Part shown: positions 8,691 through 17,256 of the stretch, piece after piece
Layout: each line of letters begins with the position of its first letter
Numbering within the stretch: position 1 is the first letter of the stretch
Assembly: GCA_963735065.1 (NCBI GenBank)
Contig: CAVTJL010000004.1
Location: 186,001 to 250,000, forward strand
DNA from: CAVTJL01 sp963735065
GTDB taxonomy: Bacteria; Pseudomonadota; Alphaproteobacteria; Geminicoccales; Geminicoccaceae
Reading direction: 5' to 3'
DNA length: 64,000 bases
The notes under the pieces: model-generated
What the model saw: the letters and a program-made list of their open reading frames with translations, nothing else
What the model was told of the DNA's origin: nothing
Database searches by the model: none
Made by a program: the position numbers and the translations under genes

Positions 8691-10091
8691 TCAGATGACG
8701 GGATGGGCCGTGGCGCCCATCGAAAGGCCGAGGCTGCGATGCCAGGCAGCTCCCAGCGCAAGGATGCGGTTTTCCTCGAAAGGCGGAGCGACGAAGCTGA
8801 TGCCCTGCGGCAGCCCGTCCGGACGGAAGCCGTTCGGCACCGCCAGGGCACAGAAGTCCATGAGATTGACGAAGTTGGTGTAGGTGCCCATGATCGCGTT
8901 CCTGGCGATATTGTCCGCTTCCAGCTCGGCGATCGTGAATGTCGTGGGCGAGGTGGGTGTGACGATCACGTCGGCATCGTCGAACAGCTTCATGGCTATC
9001 TTGCGATAGGCGGCAAGCTTGTACTGGGCGACGAAGACGTCGGCACCGCTGTACTTGGCACCTTGGGACAGGATCTCGCGCGAGGCGGGGTGGAACTTGT
9101 CGCCGCAGCGCTCGAAGGTCTCGCGGAGGTTGGCGTAGCGTCGCGCGATGAAGGCGTCCTCGTAGAGCATCCTCGCTGCCGCGTGCAGCGGCGCATAGTC
9201 GAAGCTGACCGCGGTCCCGCCCATTCTTTCCAGCCGCTCGATGGCCTGATCGAAAAGGGCCTCGGCGGCGCTGTCGCCGGCAAAGACGCGGCTCTCGCGG
9301 CTGGGCACGGCAAAGCGAAAGCTCGTGGGTGCCGGCGACAACGCGAGCTCGAAGCTCGCGGCGGCCGGGCTGGACAGCGGATCGGCCGGATCGTGCTCGA
9401 TCAGCACGCGCGTGGCCGTGACCGCATCCTCGACGGTCAGCGTCAGCACGGTGTGGCTGGCGCTCATCCCGGCGGGCGACGGCCCGAGCGGGATCAGCCC
9501 CGGCGTGGGCTTCAGGCCGACGAGATTGTTGAGCGCCGCCGGCACCCGCCCCGAGCCCGCCGCATCACCGCCCAGCGCGAAGCTGACGAGGCCGGCGCCG
9601 ACCACGACCCCACCGCCCGAGGTGGAGCCGCCCGAGATGTAGCGCTTGTCGAAGACACAAGACGGGATGCCGTAGTCGGTGCGCACGCCGACCAGCCCCA
9701 TGCCGAACTGGTCCATGTTGTTCTTGCCGATGACGATGGCACCCGCCTCGACGAGCCGGGTCACCGTGGGCGAGGTCGCCTCGGCGATCCGCTCGTTGGC
9801 GCGGCAGGCCTCGCTCGTCGGGTAGCCGGCGACGTCGAAGCTGTCCTTCACCCCAAGGGGCAGGCCGTAGAGTGGGTGCGTGACCGGCGAGGCGTCCGAG
9901 GACTCGAGCGCCGCAGCGGCGGCCATCGCCGTCTGGCGAGGAACGAGCGACGTCCAGGCCGGATCGGGGCCGCGAGCGGCAATCCGATCGTAGACCGCGG
10001 CCACCACCGCCGACGGCTTGAGGGTGCCTGCGCGGTACGCCGCGTGAAGCGTGCGGAAGTCGAGGCTGCCGCTTTCGGCGGACCACGCCAT
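8691..10091 (-). CDS. Amidase signature protein resembling the amidase domain of allophanate hydrolase (amidase 2)
   Basis: A 466-residue amidase. Catalytic Lys is in GLPLGVKDSFDVAG (about residue 80), cis-Ser in GGSTSGGG (about 155), and nucleophile Ser in GDAAGSGRVPAALNN (about 175). The GSGRVPAALNNLVGLKPT stretch and the C-terminal GTYTNFVNLMD motif are typical of allophanate hydrolase (AtzF/DUR1,2) N-terminal domains. The separate C-terminal domain of AtzF (total about 600 residues) is missing. It starts 1 bp after the amidase 3 stop, so translation is likely coupled. A urea- or carbamoyl-type substrate is possible but not shown. Confidence 0.87.
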   Translation of the reverse strand: MAWSAESGSLDFRTLHAAYRAGTLKPSAVVAAVYDRIAARGPDPAWTSLVPRQTAMAAAAALESSDASPVTHPLYGLPLGVKDSFDVAGYPTSEACRANERIAEATSPTVTRLVEAGAIVIGKNNMDQFGMGLVGVRTDYGIPSCVFDKRYISGGSTSGGGVVVGAGLVSFALGGDAAGSGRVPAALNNLVGLKPTPGLIPLGPSPAGMSASHTVLTLTVEDAVTATRVLIEHDPADPLSSPAAASFELALSPAPTSFRFAVPSRESRVFAGDSAAEALFDQAIERLERMGGTAVSFDYAPLHAAARMLYEDAFIARRYANLRETFERCGDKFHPASREILSQGAKYSGADVFVAQYKLAAYRKIAMKLFDDADVIVTPTSPTTFTIAELEADNIARNAIMGTYTNFVNLMDFCALAVPNGFRPDGLPQGISFVAPPFEENRILALGAAWHRSLGLSMGATAHPVI

Positions 10092-10092
10092 G

Positions 10093-11559
10093 TCAGAGGC
10101 CCAGCTCGGCCAGGAGCGGCGGCCAGGCGTCCTTCCACGGGTGCGCCTCCTCGAACGCGGCCGAGGCCTTCAGCACCAGAGGATCGTCCAGATGCCGGCC
10201 GATGATCTGCAGGCCGACAGGCAGCTTCTTGTCCGTGAAGCCCGCGGGGATTGAGGCCGCCGGCTGGCCGGTCAGGTTCATCGGGAAGGTGAAGGACAGC
10301 CACTGGCCGGCATTCACCATCCTGCCCTCGATCATCTCCGGGCCCTGCATGTGCACCGGGAACGGCGGGACGGCCAGGGTGGGGGTGAGCAGCAGGTCGT
10401 AGCGCTGCATGAAGCGCCACATCTTGTTCACGACCGTCTGGCGAACGCGCTTGGCGTCGGTGAACTCGCGGCCGGTCCATTCCTTCTGGACCAGCGCCAC
10501 GAGGTGCGGCGACACCTCGCTCTCCCGCCCCGCGATCATCTCGCGCATGCCGGAGAGGTCGGAATCGCAGGCGACCAGCGTCCAGAAATAAGGGCCCGGG
10601 TCTTCCCAGCCCGGATGCGCCTCCTCGACGATGCAGCCCAGATCCTTCTCGAACACCTTGACCGCCTCGCCGACGACGCGGCGGACCTCCGGATCGACCG
10701 GCGCGTAGCCCCAGTCGGCGCTGTAGGCGATCTTCAGGCCCTTGAGCGATCCGGGTGTGGCTGCAGCGGTCCAGTCGAAGTCGGGCTTGGGCAGCGAGTA
10801 GCGGTCGCGCATGTCGGGGCCGGAGCCGATCACGCTCAGCATCAGCGCCGCGTCGGCCACCGTGCGGCTCATCGGGCCGATATGCTCGAGCGTCTCCCAG
10901 GACGAGACGCCCGGATAGCGCTCGTCGCGGCAGCCGGGATAGAGCGCCACGCGGCCCATCGAGGCCTTGAGCCCATAAAGGCCCGAATGCGCCGACGGGA
11001 TGCGGATCGAGCCGCCGCCGTCCGAGCCGATCGCGAAGGGCGAGACGCCGCAGGCGACAGAGGCACCCGATCCGGCCGACGAGCCGCCCGGCGTGAGCGC
11101 CAAATTCCAGGGATTGCGGGTGGTGATGCCGAGCGGGTTGTGACCCACGCCCGAATAGCCGAACTCCGGCACGTTGGTCTTGCCGAGGATGACGGCACCC
11201 GCGTCCTTCAGGCGCTCGACGACGATGTCGTCCTCCTCGGGAACCCAGCCCTCGTAGAGCTTCGAGCCCATCGCGGTCTCGATGCCCTTGGTCGCCACCA
11301 GATCCTTGATGCCGATAGGCACACCGGCCAGCGCGCCCGGGTCCTCGCCCGCCGTGATCTTGGCATCCACCGCCAGGGCGGCCTCGCGCGCCACCTCGGG
11401 CGTCGGCACGCAGAAGGCATGGATGTGCGGCTCGAGGGCCTCCATGCGGCGCAGCGCCGCCTCGGTCACCTCGATCGCCTTGAGCTCCTTCGCCTTGATC
11501 TTGGCGACCAGGGCGGTCGCCGGCAGGCGCGCCAGCTCGTTATCCGTGGCAGAGGGCAT
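10093..11559 (-). CDS. Amidase signature family protein (amidase 3)
   Basis: A 488-residue amidase with the GatA-like arrangement: catalytic Lys in VPIGIKDLVATKG (about residue 82), cis-Ser in GGSSAGSGASVACG (about 155) and nucleophile Ser in GSDGGGSIRIPSA (about 180). The C-terminal region has FPMNLTGQPAASIPAGF, common in fatty-amide or aryl-amide hydrolases and in GatA relatives. The start overlaps the end of the upstream ATPase gene by about 20 bp. No gatB/gatC genes are near, so a tRNA amidotransferase role is unlikely. It acts with the neighbouring importer by context. Confidence 0.88.
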   Translation of the reverse strand: MPSATDNELARLPATALVAKIKAKELKAIEVTEAALRRMEALEPHIHAFCVPTPEVAREAALAVDAKITAGEDPGALAGVPIGIKDLVATKGIETAMGSKLYEGWVPEEDDIVVERLKDAGAVILGKTNVPEFGYSGVGHNPLGITTRNPWNLALTPGGSSAGSGASVACGVSPFAIGSDGGGSIRIPSAHSGLYGLKASMGRVALYPGCRDERYPGVSSWETLEHIGPMSRTVADAALMLSVIGSGPDMRDRYSLPKPDFDWTAAATPGSLKGLKIAYSADWGYAPVDPEVRRVVGEAVKVFEKDLGCIVEEAHPGWEDPGPYFWTLVACDSDLSGMREMIAGRESEVSPHLVALVQKEWTGREFTDAKRVRQTVVNKMWRFMQRYDLLLTPTLAVPPFPVHMQGPEMIEGRMVNAGQWLSFTFPMNLTGQPAASIPAGFTDKKLPVGLQIIGRHLDDPLVLKASAAFEEAHPWKDAWPPLLAELGL

Positions 11560-12565
11560 GGGCTTCCTCGCGGTCAGTGGTGCTCGCGTCCGGGTCGACC
11601 GACGCGAAATGGCAGGCCGCCTCGTGGCTCCTGCCGATCGTGTGCATGGGCGGGTATTGCGCGGCGCAGATGGAGGCGCCCGAGGGGCAGCGACCATAGA
11701 AGCGGCAGACGTTCGGCTCGGGATCGATCGGGCTGCGCGGGCTGCCTTCGAGGCGGGCGGGTGGCCGGCCGCGATGCGCCGGGTCAGGAATCGCCGCCAG
11801 CAGGGCGCGCGTATAGGGATGGCCGGGCGCCCGGAACAGCATGCCGGACGGCGCCGTCTCGATGACCTTGCCCAGATACATGACGACGACGCGCTCGCAG
11901 AGCAGGCGGACGACGTTGAGGTCGTGCGAGACGAAGAGATAGCTCATGCCCAGCCGGTCGCGCAGGTCGGCTAGAAGCCTCAGGATCACGGCCTGCACCG
12001 AGACGTCCAGCGCCGAGGTCGGCTCGTCGAGGATCAGGAGCGCCGGCTCCACGACGATGGCGCGGGCGATGCCGACGCGGGCGCGCTGGCCGCCGGAAAG
12101 CTGGTGCGGGTAGCGGCTCACCAGCTCGGGCGACAGCCCGACCAGCTCGATGGCTCTCAGAACCTTGGCCTCGAGCTCCGCGCGGCTCGAGGGACGCAGG
12201 AGCCGGCGCGCCGGATCCGCCACCGACTGGAACACGGTGAAATGCGGGTTGAGGCTCTCGGTCGGGTCCTGGAACACCATCTGGATGCGGGCGCGGGCAG
12301 GGCTGGCGACGAAGCGGCGCAGCGGGATGGCGCCGATGTCCTCGCCCTCGAAGCGGATCTCGCCCGTGCTGGCGTCGACCAGCCGCGCCAGCAGGCGGGC
12401 GAGCGTGGACTTGCCGCAGCCGGACTCGCCGACAAGGCCGACGCTCTCGCCCTTGTTCAGCACGAGGCTGACCTGGTCGACGGCGTGCAAGAGGCCGCGG
12501 TCGCGCCCGCTGCCGGTCGGGTAGAGCTTGCTGAGCTGCCGGGCCTCCAGAAGCGGCGCCGTCAT
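11540..12565 (-). CDS. ABC transporter ATP-binding protein, DppF/OppF type
   Basis: Cytoplasmic ATPase of 341 residues. Walker A GESGCGKST (about residue 48), signature LSGGQRARVGIARA (about 160), Walker B LLILDEPTSALD (about 180) and the H-loop SHDLNVV are intact. The C-terminal oligopeptide-transporter extension holds cysteines (CRFYGRCP, ICAAQ) as in OppF. ATG overlaps the stop of the DppD-type gene (ATGA), indicating coupled translation. It pairs with the DppD-type ATPase to drive import by the two permeases upstream. Confidence 0.92.
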   Translation of the reverse strand: MTAPLLEARQLSKLYPTGSGRDRGLLHAVDQVSLVLNKGESVGLVGESGCGKSTLARLLARLVDASTGEIRFEGEDIGAIPLRRFVASPARARIQMVFQDPTESLNPHFTVFQSVADPARRLLRPSSRAELEAKVLRAIELVGLSPELVSRYPHQLSGGQRARVGIARAIVVEPALLILDEPTSALDVSVQAVILRLLADLRDRLGMSYLFVSHDLNVVRLLCERVVVMYLGKVIETAPSGMLFRAPGHPYTRALLAAIPDPAHRGRPPARLEGSPRSPIDPEPNVCRFYGRCPSGASICAAQYPPMHTIGRSHEAACHFASVDPDASTTDREEAHALCHG

Positions 12566-13572
12566 GCCGCGGGCCGCCAGCAGCGCACGAGATGGTCCCG
12601 GCCGACCTCGGTCGACGGCAGCGGCTCCGCGTCGCAGACCGGCGCGCGCCGCTCGCACCGGTCCCGGAACCGGCAGTAGGGCAGGTCGCTGCGGCGCAGG
12701 TCCGGCAGGCCGCCCGGGATCGAGACGAGATCGCCGATATGGGTCGCCGTCGCCGGCATCGCCCCGATCAGCTCGGCGCTGTAGGGATGGGCCGCATGTC
12801 CCAGGAGCGCTGCGGCCGGCGCCGCCTCGACCGTGTGGCCTGCATGCATGACCACGATCCGGTCGCAATATTCGCCGGCCAGCCCCAGGTCGTGGGTGAT
12901 CAGCATGGCCCCCATCCTGGACTGGTCGACCATCTCGCGAATGAGATCCATGATGAGCGCCTGGGTCGTGACGTCGAGCCCGGTCGTCGGCTCGTCGGCG
13001 ATCAGCAGCATCGGCTCGCAGGCGAGCGCCATCGCGATCATGACGCGCTGGCACATGCCGCCCGAAAGCTCGAAGGGGTAGGCGTCGTAGCGGCGCTCGG
13101 GATCGGGGATGCGCACCTTGGCCAGCGCCTCGACCGCCTTCGCCCGCGCATGGCGCCGCGCGACCGGCCCGTGGCGCAAAAGCACGTCCTCGATCTGGCG
13201 CCCGATCTTGCGGATCGGGTTGAGGGCGGTGCGCGGGCTCTGGAAGATCATCGAGGCCTCGCGCCCGCGCATCTCCCGCATGGCGGCACCTCGCGCCGCC
13301 AGCGCATCGATCCCGCCGAAATGCACGGAGCCACCCCGGATCTCGGCGCTGGCCTCCAGGAGGCCCATGATCGCCAGCGCGCTCACCGACTTGCCGGAGC
13401 CGCTCTCGCCGACGATGCCCACGATCTCGCCGCGCTCGATCTGGAACGACACGTCCTCGAGGGCCTTCACCCGCCCCTCGCGCGTGCGGAACTCGAGCGA
13501 GAGCCGGTCGACGACGAGCAGCGGCGCGCCCGCATGCGCGTCGGCGCCGGGGCCCGGCGGTGGCGCGCTCAT
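12562..13572 (-). CDS. ABC transporter ATP-binding protein, DppD/OppD type
   Basis: Cytoplasmic ATPase of 336 residues. Walker A GESGSGKSV (about 58), a Q-loop IFQSPRTALNP, signature LSGGMCQRVMIAMA (about 170), Walker B LLIADEPTTGLD (about 190) and H-loop THDLGLAGEYCD are present. The C-terminal cysteine-containing OppD extension includes CRFRDRCERRAPVC. It overlaps by ATGA both with the upstream permease gene and with the downstream DppF-type gene, so all four transporter genes form one tightly packed transcript. Confidence 0.92.
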   Translation of the reverse strand: MSAPPPGPGADAHAGAPLLVVDRLSLEFRTREGRVKALEDVSFQIERGEIVGIVGESGSGKSVSALAIMGLLEASAEIRGGSVHFGGIDALAARGAAMREMRGREASMIFQSPRTALNPIRKIGRQIEDVLLRHGPVARRHARAKAVEALAKVRIPDPERRYDAYPFELSGGMCQRVMIAMALACEPMLLIADEPTTGLDVTTQALIMDLIREMVDQSRMGAMLITHDLGLAGEYCDRIVVMHAGHTVEAAPAAALLGHAAHPYSAELIGAMPATATHIGDLVSIPGGLPDLRRSDLPYCRFRDRCERRAPVCDAEPLPSTEVGRDHLVRCWRPAA

Positions 13573-14420
13573 GTGCGCCTCCGCGGGTCGATCATGTCGC
13601 GCAGCCCGTCGCCCAGCAGGTTGAAGCAGAAGACGGCGAGCACGAGCGCCATGCCCGGAAAGACGAAGGTCCACCACTCGCCCGAGAAGATGTAGCTGGC
13701 CCCCTCCGACACCATGATGCCCCACTCGGCAGCGGGCGGGCGGACGCCCAGCCCGATGAAGGAGAGGCCTGCCGCGTTGAGGATCGCCCAGCCCATGTTG
13801 AGCGAGGCCTGGACCATCATGGCGGGGAGGATGTTGGGGACGATGTGGCGCGCGAGCACGCGCAGGGCGCCGTTGCCGCCCATGCGCGCCGCCTCGACAT
13901 AAGGGGCATCGCGCCGGACATTGACCTCGCCGCGGGCATATCGGCCGTAGAAGGGCAGGTTGATCACCACCGTGGCGATGATGATGTTGCCGACGCTGTT
14001 GCCGAGCGCCGCCACGATGCCCATCGCCAGGACGAACAGCGGGAAGGCCATGATCGTGTCGAAGACGCGCCCGATGATCTGGTCGGCCCAGCCGCCCGCA
14101 TAGCCGGCGATCGCACCCAGCGCGGTGCCGGCGACGAAGGAGACGGCAACGGCGGTGACCGCCATGCCGAGATCGAGGCGGGCCGCGACGATCACCCGGC
14201 TGAAGATGTCGCGCCCGAGCTGATCGGTGCCGAACAGGTGCGCGGCCGACGGCGCCATCAGGCGTGCGTCGGCGTTGGTCATCAGCGGGTCGTAGGGCAC
14301 GAGCGACGGGCCGAGCAGCGCGCAGAGAAGGAGCAGCGTGAAGATCGCAAACGCCACGAGCGTCAGCGGGTTCTCGGCAAAGGCGTGGCGCAGGTCGCGG
14401 CCGAAGGTGGCGGTGGCCAT
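13569..14420 (-). CDS. ABC transporter permease, DppC/OppC type
   Basis: Inner-membrane permease of 283 residues with six predicted membrane spans. The DppC features GTDQLGRDIFSRV (about residue 63) and the EAA cytoplasmic loop YVEAARMGGNGALRVLARHI (about 180) are clear. ATG at 14420; the next gene (DppD-type) starts inside its stop codon. It pairs with the DppB-type permease whose stop lies about 5 bp upstream. Confidence 0.92.
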   Translation of the reverse strand: MATATFGRDLRHAFAENPLTLVAFAIFTLLLLCALLGPSLVPYDPLMTNADARLMAPSAAHLFGTDQLGRDIFSRVIVAARLDLGMAVTAVAVSFVAGTALGAIAGYAGGWADQIIGRVFDTIMAFPLFVLAMGIVAALGNSVGNIIIATVVINLPFYGRYARGEVNVRRDAPYVEAARMGGNGALRVLARHIVPNILPAMMVQASLNMGWAILNAAGLSFIGLGVRPPAAEWGIMVSEGASYIFSGEWWTFVFPGMALVLAVFCFNLLGDGLRDMIDPRRRT

Positions 14421-14425
14421 GGGCG

Positions 14426-15445
14426 TCAACCCTCGAAGCGGACGCGCGGATCGATCGCGGCGGCGATCAGATCCACGATCAGGTTCAAGAGCACGTAGAT
14501 GACGGCCATCATCAGGACGAAGCCCTGGACGGCCGCATAGTCCGACGCGATCACCGCGCTCACCGCATAGGCGCCGATGCCGGGCCAGCCGAACACCTGC
14601 TCGATCAGCACGCTGGAGCCGAGCAGGAACGAGAAGACCATGCCCATGATGTTGGTGATCGACAGCAGCGCGTTGCGGAACGCATAGGTGAAGACGGTGG
14701 TCCAGGCCGAGAGGCCGTTGGCGCGTGCCGTCCGCACGAAATCGCTGCCCAACGCCGTCAGCATCGCCGCCCGGGTCATCCGGGCGATCGGGGCCATGGC
14801 GAACAGCCCGAGCGAGATCGCCGGCAGGATCAGCTGGGCGAGCGAGCCGCGAAAGGCGCCGAGGTCCCCGGCGATCAGGGTGTCGATGAGATAGAAGCCG
14901 GTCACCGTCTGGGGTGCCGTATAGTAGATCTCGTCGAGCCGCCCGAGCGGCTGCGGCGCCCAGCCCAGCAGATAGTAGAAGACGTAGACCAGCATCAGGG
15001 CGACGAAGAAGGTCGGGAAGGCCGCTGCCACCGTCACCGAGCTGCGGCACAGATGGTCGACCAGCGAGTTCGGCCTCGCCGCGGCGAAGACCCCGAGCGG
15101 GACAGCCGTGACCATCGCGAAGAGCAGGGCCACGAGCGTCAGCTCCATGGATGCGGGCAGGCGCTGGATCAGGTCGGCCAGCACCGGCTGGCCGGTGGTG
15201 AGCGAGTCGCCGAGGCTGCCGTGCGCCAGCTGGCCCAGATAGACCCAGAACTGCCCGATCAGGCTCTTGTCGAGGCCGAGCGCCACGCGGACCTGCTGCA
15301 CCGATTCGGCGTTGGCCGCCGGACCGGCGAAATAGACGGCCGGATCGCCGGGCAGGGCCCGCGACAGCACGAACGTCACCACGATCACGCCGACGAGGCT
15401 CGGCAGCGAGCTGGCGATACGGCGAAGGGCATAGGTCGACGCCAG
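14426..15445 (-). CDS. ABC transporter permease, DppB/OppB type
   Basis: Inner-membrane permease, first gene of the amide/peptide importer operon, about 339 residues if started at 15445. The family N-terminus (YALRRIASSLPSLVGVIVVTF) is intact in the DNA, as are LPGDPA and the EAA-like loop with FVRTARANGLS (about residue 225). There is no ATG, GTG or TTG between the upstream in-frame stop (about 15472) and a GTG at 15388 that would delete most of membrane span 1. The CTG at 15445 has GGGAG 9 bases upstream and gives the normal family length, so a CTG start or a sequence error at the start codon is proposed. Confidence 0.85.
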   Translation of the reverse strand: MASTYALRRIASSLPSLVGVIVVTFVLSRALPGDPAVYFAGPAANAESVQQVRVALGLDKSLIGQFWVYLGQLAHGSLGDSLTTGQPVLADLIQRLPASMELTLVALLFAMVTAVPLGVFAAARPNSLVDHLCRSSVTVAAAFPTFFVALMLVYVFYYLLGWAPQPLGRLDEIYYTAPQTVTGFYLIDTLIAGDLGAFRGSLAQLILPAISLGLFAMAPIARMTRAAMLTALGSDFVRTARANGLSAWTTVFTYAFRNALLSITNIMGMVFSFLLGSSVLIEQVFGWPGIGAYAVSAVIASDYAAVQGFVLMMAVIYVLLNLIVDLIAAAIDPRVRFEG

Positions 15446-15598
15446 GGCTCGGGTCTCCCGCGATCGTCAGGAAGGCTCGCCGCATCCACCAGCAAGCGGT
15501 GTGCCAGGACGGCCCGCGTGCAGGCCGCGCGGGCCGCCCGCCGCCGCGGGCCCTTCAGCTGGCGCCGGTTTGCGCAGACTGCTGCGGCACGGCGCACA

Positions 15599-15732
15599 AA
15601 GCTTGAGCAGGGATCATGTCACTGGACTGGGCGTCACTCCTCACGAAGCCCGCTGTCGCCTGCAGCCGAGCCCGCTCAAGTGGAACGGTATGATTCTTGA
15701 TCAGCAGTCGAGAAGCTTGAACGGAGGATCAT
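15599..15732. repeat. Imperfect direct repeat AAGCTTGA-N-C...GGATCAT in the divergent promoter region
   Basis: Two copies, at about 15599-15617 and 15713-15732, share AAGCTTGA, a C, a purine-rich stretch and (G)GATCAT. The second copy contains the ribosome binding site of the GlcG-like gene. The first is followed by a possible 25-codon reading frame (ATG at about 15616, stop about 15693). The region separates the importer operon from the GlcG/XRE-cupin genes, so the repeats may be regulator sites or a partial duplication of the leader. Function unproven. Confidence 0.35.
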
Positions 15733-15735
15733 CGG

Positions 15736-16230
15736 GTGGGCGACCTGACCGAGACACGCACGCTGACGCTCGAAGGCGGCAGGCGGATCCTCGATGCGGC
15801 CATCGCCGAGGCGCACGAGATCGGCCAGCCGATGTGCATCGCCGTGGTCGATGCGGGCGGCAACCTGCTGGCCTTTGCACGGATGGACGGCGCCAAGGCG
15901 CTGAGCGTGATCTCCTCGATCAACAAGGCCCGCACCGCAGCACTGTCGGCCGAGCCCACCGGCGGTGCGCATGCCGATGTCGAGCTGCAGGTGGCACTGG
16001 CGCACGAGAGCAAGTGGACCAACCTTATCGGCGGCCTGCCGGTGAAGGTCGGGGGGCTGGTCGTGGGCGCCGTCTCGGCAGGCTCCGGCACCGGTGCACA
16101 GGACCTCGCCACGGCCCGCGCCGGGGCGGCGGCCATTCCCGGGGCCGATCTCTTCTTGGGCTTCACGCCAATGGGGGCCGAGGATACCGGCATCATCCGC
16201 GGCTCCCACCCTCATCCGGTCCGGAGCTGA
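15736..16230 (+). CDS. GlcG/HbpS-like heme-binding family protein (DUF336)
   Basis: A 164-residue protein of the GlcG/HbpS family. The first half has the typical LEGGRRILDAAIAEAHEIGQPM and VAVVDAGGNLLAFARMDGA pattern (here IAVVDAGGNLLAF), and the second half has GGLPVKVGGLVVGAVSAGSG. GTG start with GGAGG 7-8 bases upstream. Characterised members bind heme or are found beside glycolate and aromatic catabolic genes as accessory proteins of unknown function. Here it precedes an XRE-cupin regulator and is divergent from the amide importer operon, so an accessory role in that pathway is inferred. Confidence 0.85.
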   Translation: MGDLTETRTLTLEGGRRILDAAIAEAHEIGQPMCIAVVDAGGNLLAFARMDGAKALSVISSINKARTAALSAEPTGGAHADVELQVALAHESKWTNLIGGLPVKVGGLVVGAVSAGSGTGAQDLATARAGAAAIPGADLFLGFTPMGAEDTGIIRGSHPHPVRS

Positions 16231-16324
16231 CGCCTTGCGCGCGGCACCCGCCTCGGGCGATCTGCCGGCAACGGCCGCTGCGCAGAGAACGACGCGCCGA
16301 GCTCCCATGGAAGAGGTGAACGGA

Positions 16325-16912
16325 ATGGACACCGCAGAGGCCGCGCCTACGGCCGACCTGCAGATCGGCGCGCGCCTGCGCCACGCGCGCATCCTGAAGG
16401 GCATGCTGATGCGCGAGCTCGCCCAGCGCTGTGCCTGCACCGAGAGCATGATCTCCAAGATCGAGAACGGCAAGGTGATGCCGTCGGTGCCGATGCTGCA
16501 GCGGCTCGTCGGCGCCCTGTCGCTCGATCTGAGCACCTTTTTCGGCCTCGATCCCTCCTCGCCCGGCGTGATCCTGCGCGAGGGCCAGCGGCCGATCACG
16601 CTGACCGATCCGATCCGCCAGGGCACGGGCGTCCACTATGAGCGGCTGGTGCCCTTCGGCGCCGGCAACCTTCTGGAAGGCAATATCCACGTCATCCAGC
16701 CGGGGGGCACCAAGATCGACCAGATCACGCACCAGGGAGAGACGCTGGGCTACGTGCTGGAAGGCTCGCTCGACCTCACGATCGAGGCCACGGTCTACCA
16801 TCTCTCGGCCGGCAACTCGTTCTTCTTCAAGAACCACCTCACGAACAGCTACCGCAACCCCGGTGCCGTCGTCACGAAGGTGGTCTGGGTGAACACCCCG
16901 CAGGTCCATTGA
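16325..16912 (+). CDS. XRE family transcriptional regulator with C-terminal cupin domain
   Basis: A 195-residue DNA-binding protein. The helix-turn-helix lies at about residues 18-70 (RELAQRCACTESMISKIENG), and the cupin beta-barrel at about 115-190 with the HQGETLGYVLEGSLDL and SAGNSFFFKNHLTNSY segments. This XRE-cupin (PuuR-like) architecture usually controls amine, amino-acid or sulfur-compound pathways by binding a small ligand in the cupin. ATG at 16325 follows GAGG at a good distance. It is the probable local regulator of the divergent amide-uptake operon. Confidence 0.9.
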   Translation: MDTAEAAPTADLQIGARLRHARILKGMLMRELAQRCACTESMISKIENGKVMPSVPMLQRLVGALSLDLSTFFGLDPSSPGVILREGQRPITLTDPIRQGTGVHYERLVPFGAGNLLEGNIHVIQPGGTKIDQITHQGETLGYVLEGSLDLTIEATVYHLSAGNSFFFKNHLTNSYRNPGAVVTKVVWVNTPQVH

Positions 16913-17001
16913 GCGCCAGAGCCTCGAGGGCCGCTGGGCGGCGGGCGTTCCGAGCCATATCCCGGAGCTGGGAAGCCGGGGAGCCGCCACCGCAAGCTCC
17001 T

Positions 17002-17077
17002 TGGTGGGCGCTCCGGGACTCGAACCCGGAACCTACGGATTAAAAGTCCGCTGCTCTGCCAATTGAGCTAAGCGCCC
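17002..17077 (-). tRNA. tRNA-Lys (anticodon TTT), CCA encoded
   Basis: The minus strand gives a complete 76-nt cloverleaf. Acceptor GGGCGCT pairs with AGCGCCC, the D-arm is normal, the anticodon loop reads CTTTTAA (anticodon TTT), the T-arm contains GGTTCGAGTCC, the discriminator base is A, and a CCA end is encoded at 17002-17004. It reads lysine AAA/AAG codons. Confidence 0.97.
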
Positions 17078-17256
17078 GCGGGCGGCATTCTCCCTTTGAG
17101 GGCGGCGGCGTCAAGGCGGTGTGAGGTCGGGCCCGCTTTTCGAGGGGGACGGCTGCGTCGGTGGCCCTTGCGGCGCGGCGCGGCAGGGCCATAGGAGAGG
17201 CCGGCCCCCCAAGCCCGCGCGTCGTGGCAGGTCCGGACGTGAAACAGGATTCGCAC

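Noticed and set aside
10093..11559. gatA (aminoacyl-tRNA amidotransferase subunit A)
   Set aside because: The sequence has the amidase signature, but gatB and gatC are missing and the gene is embedded in an importer operon with two further amidases.
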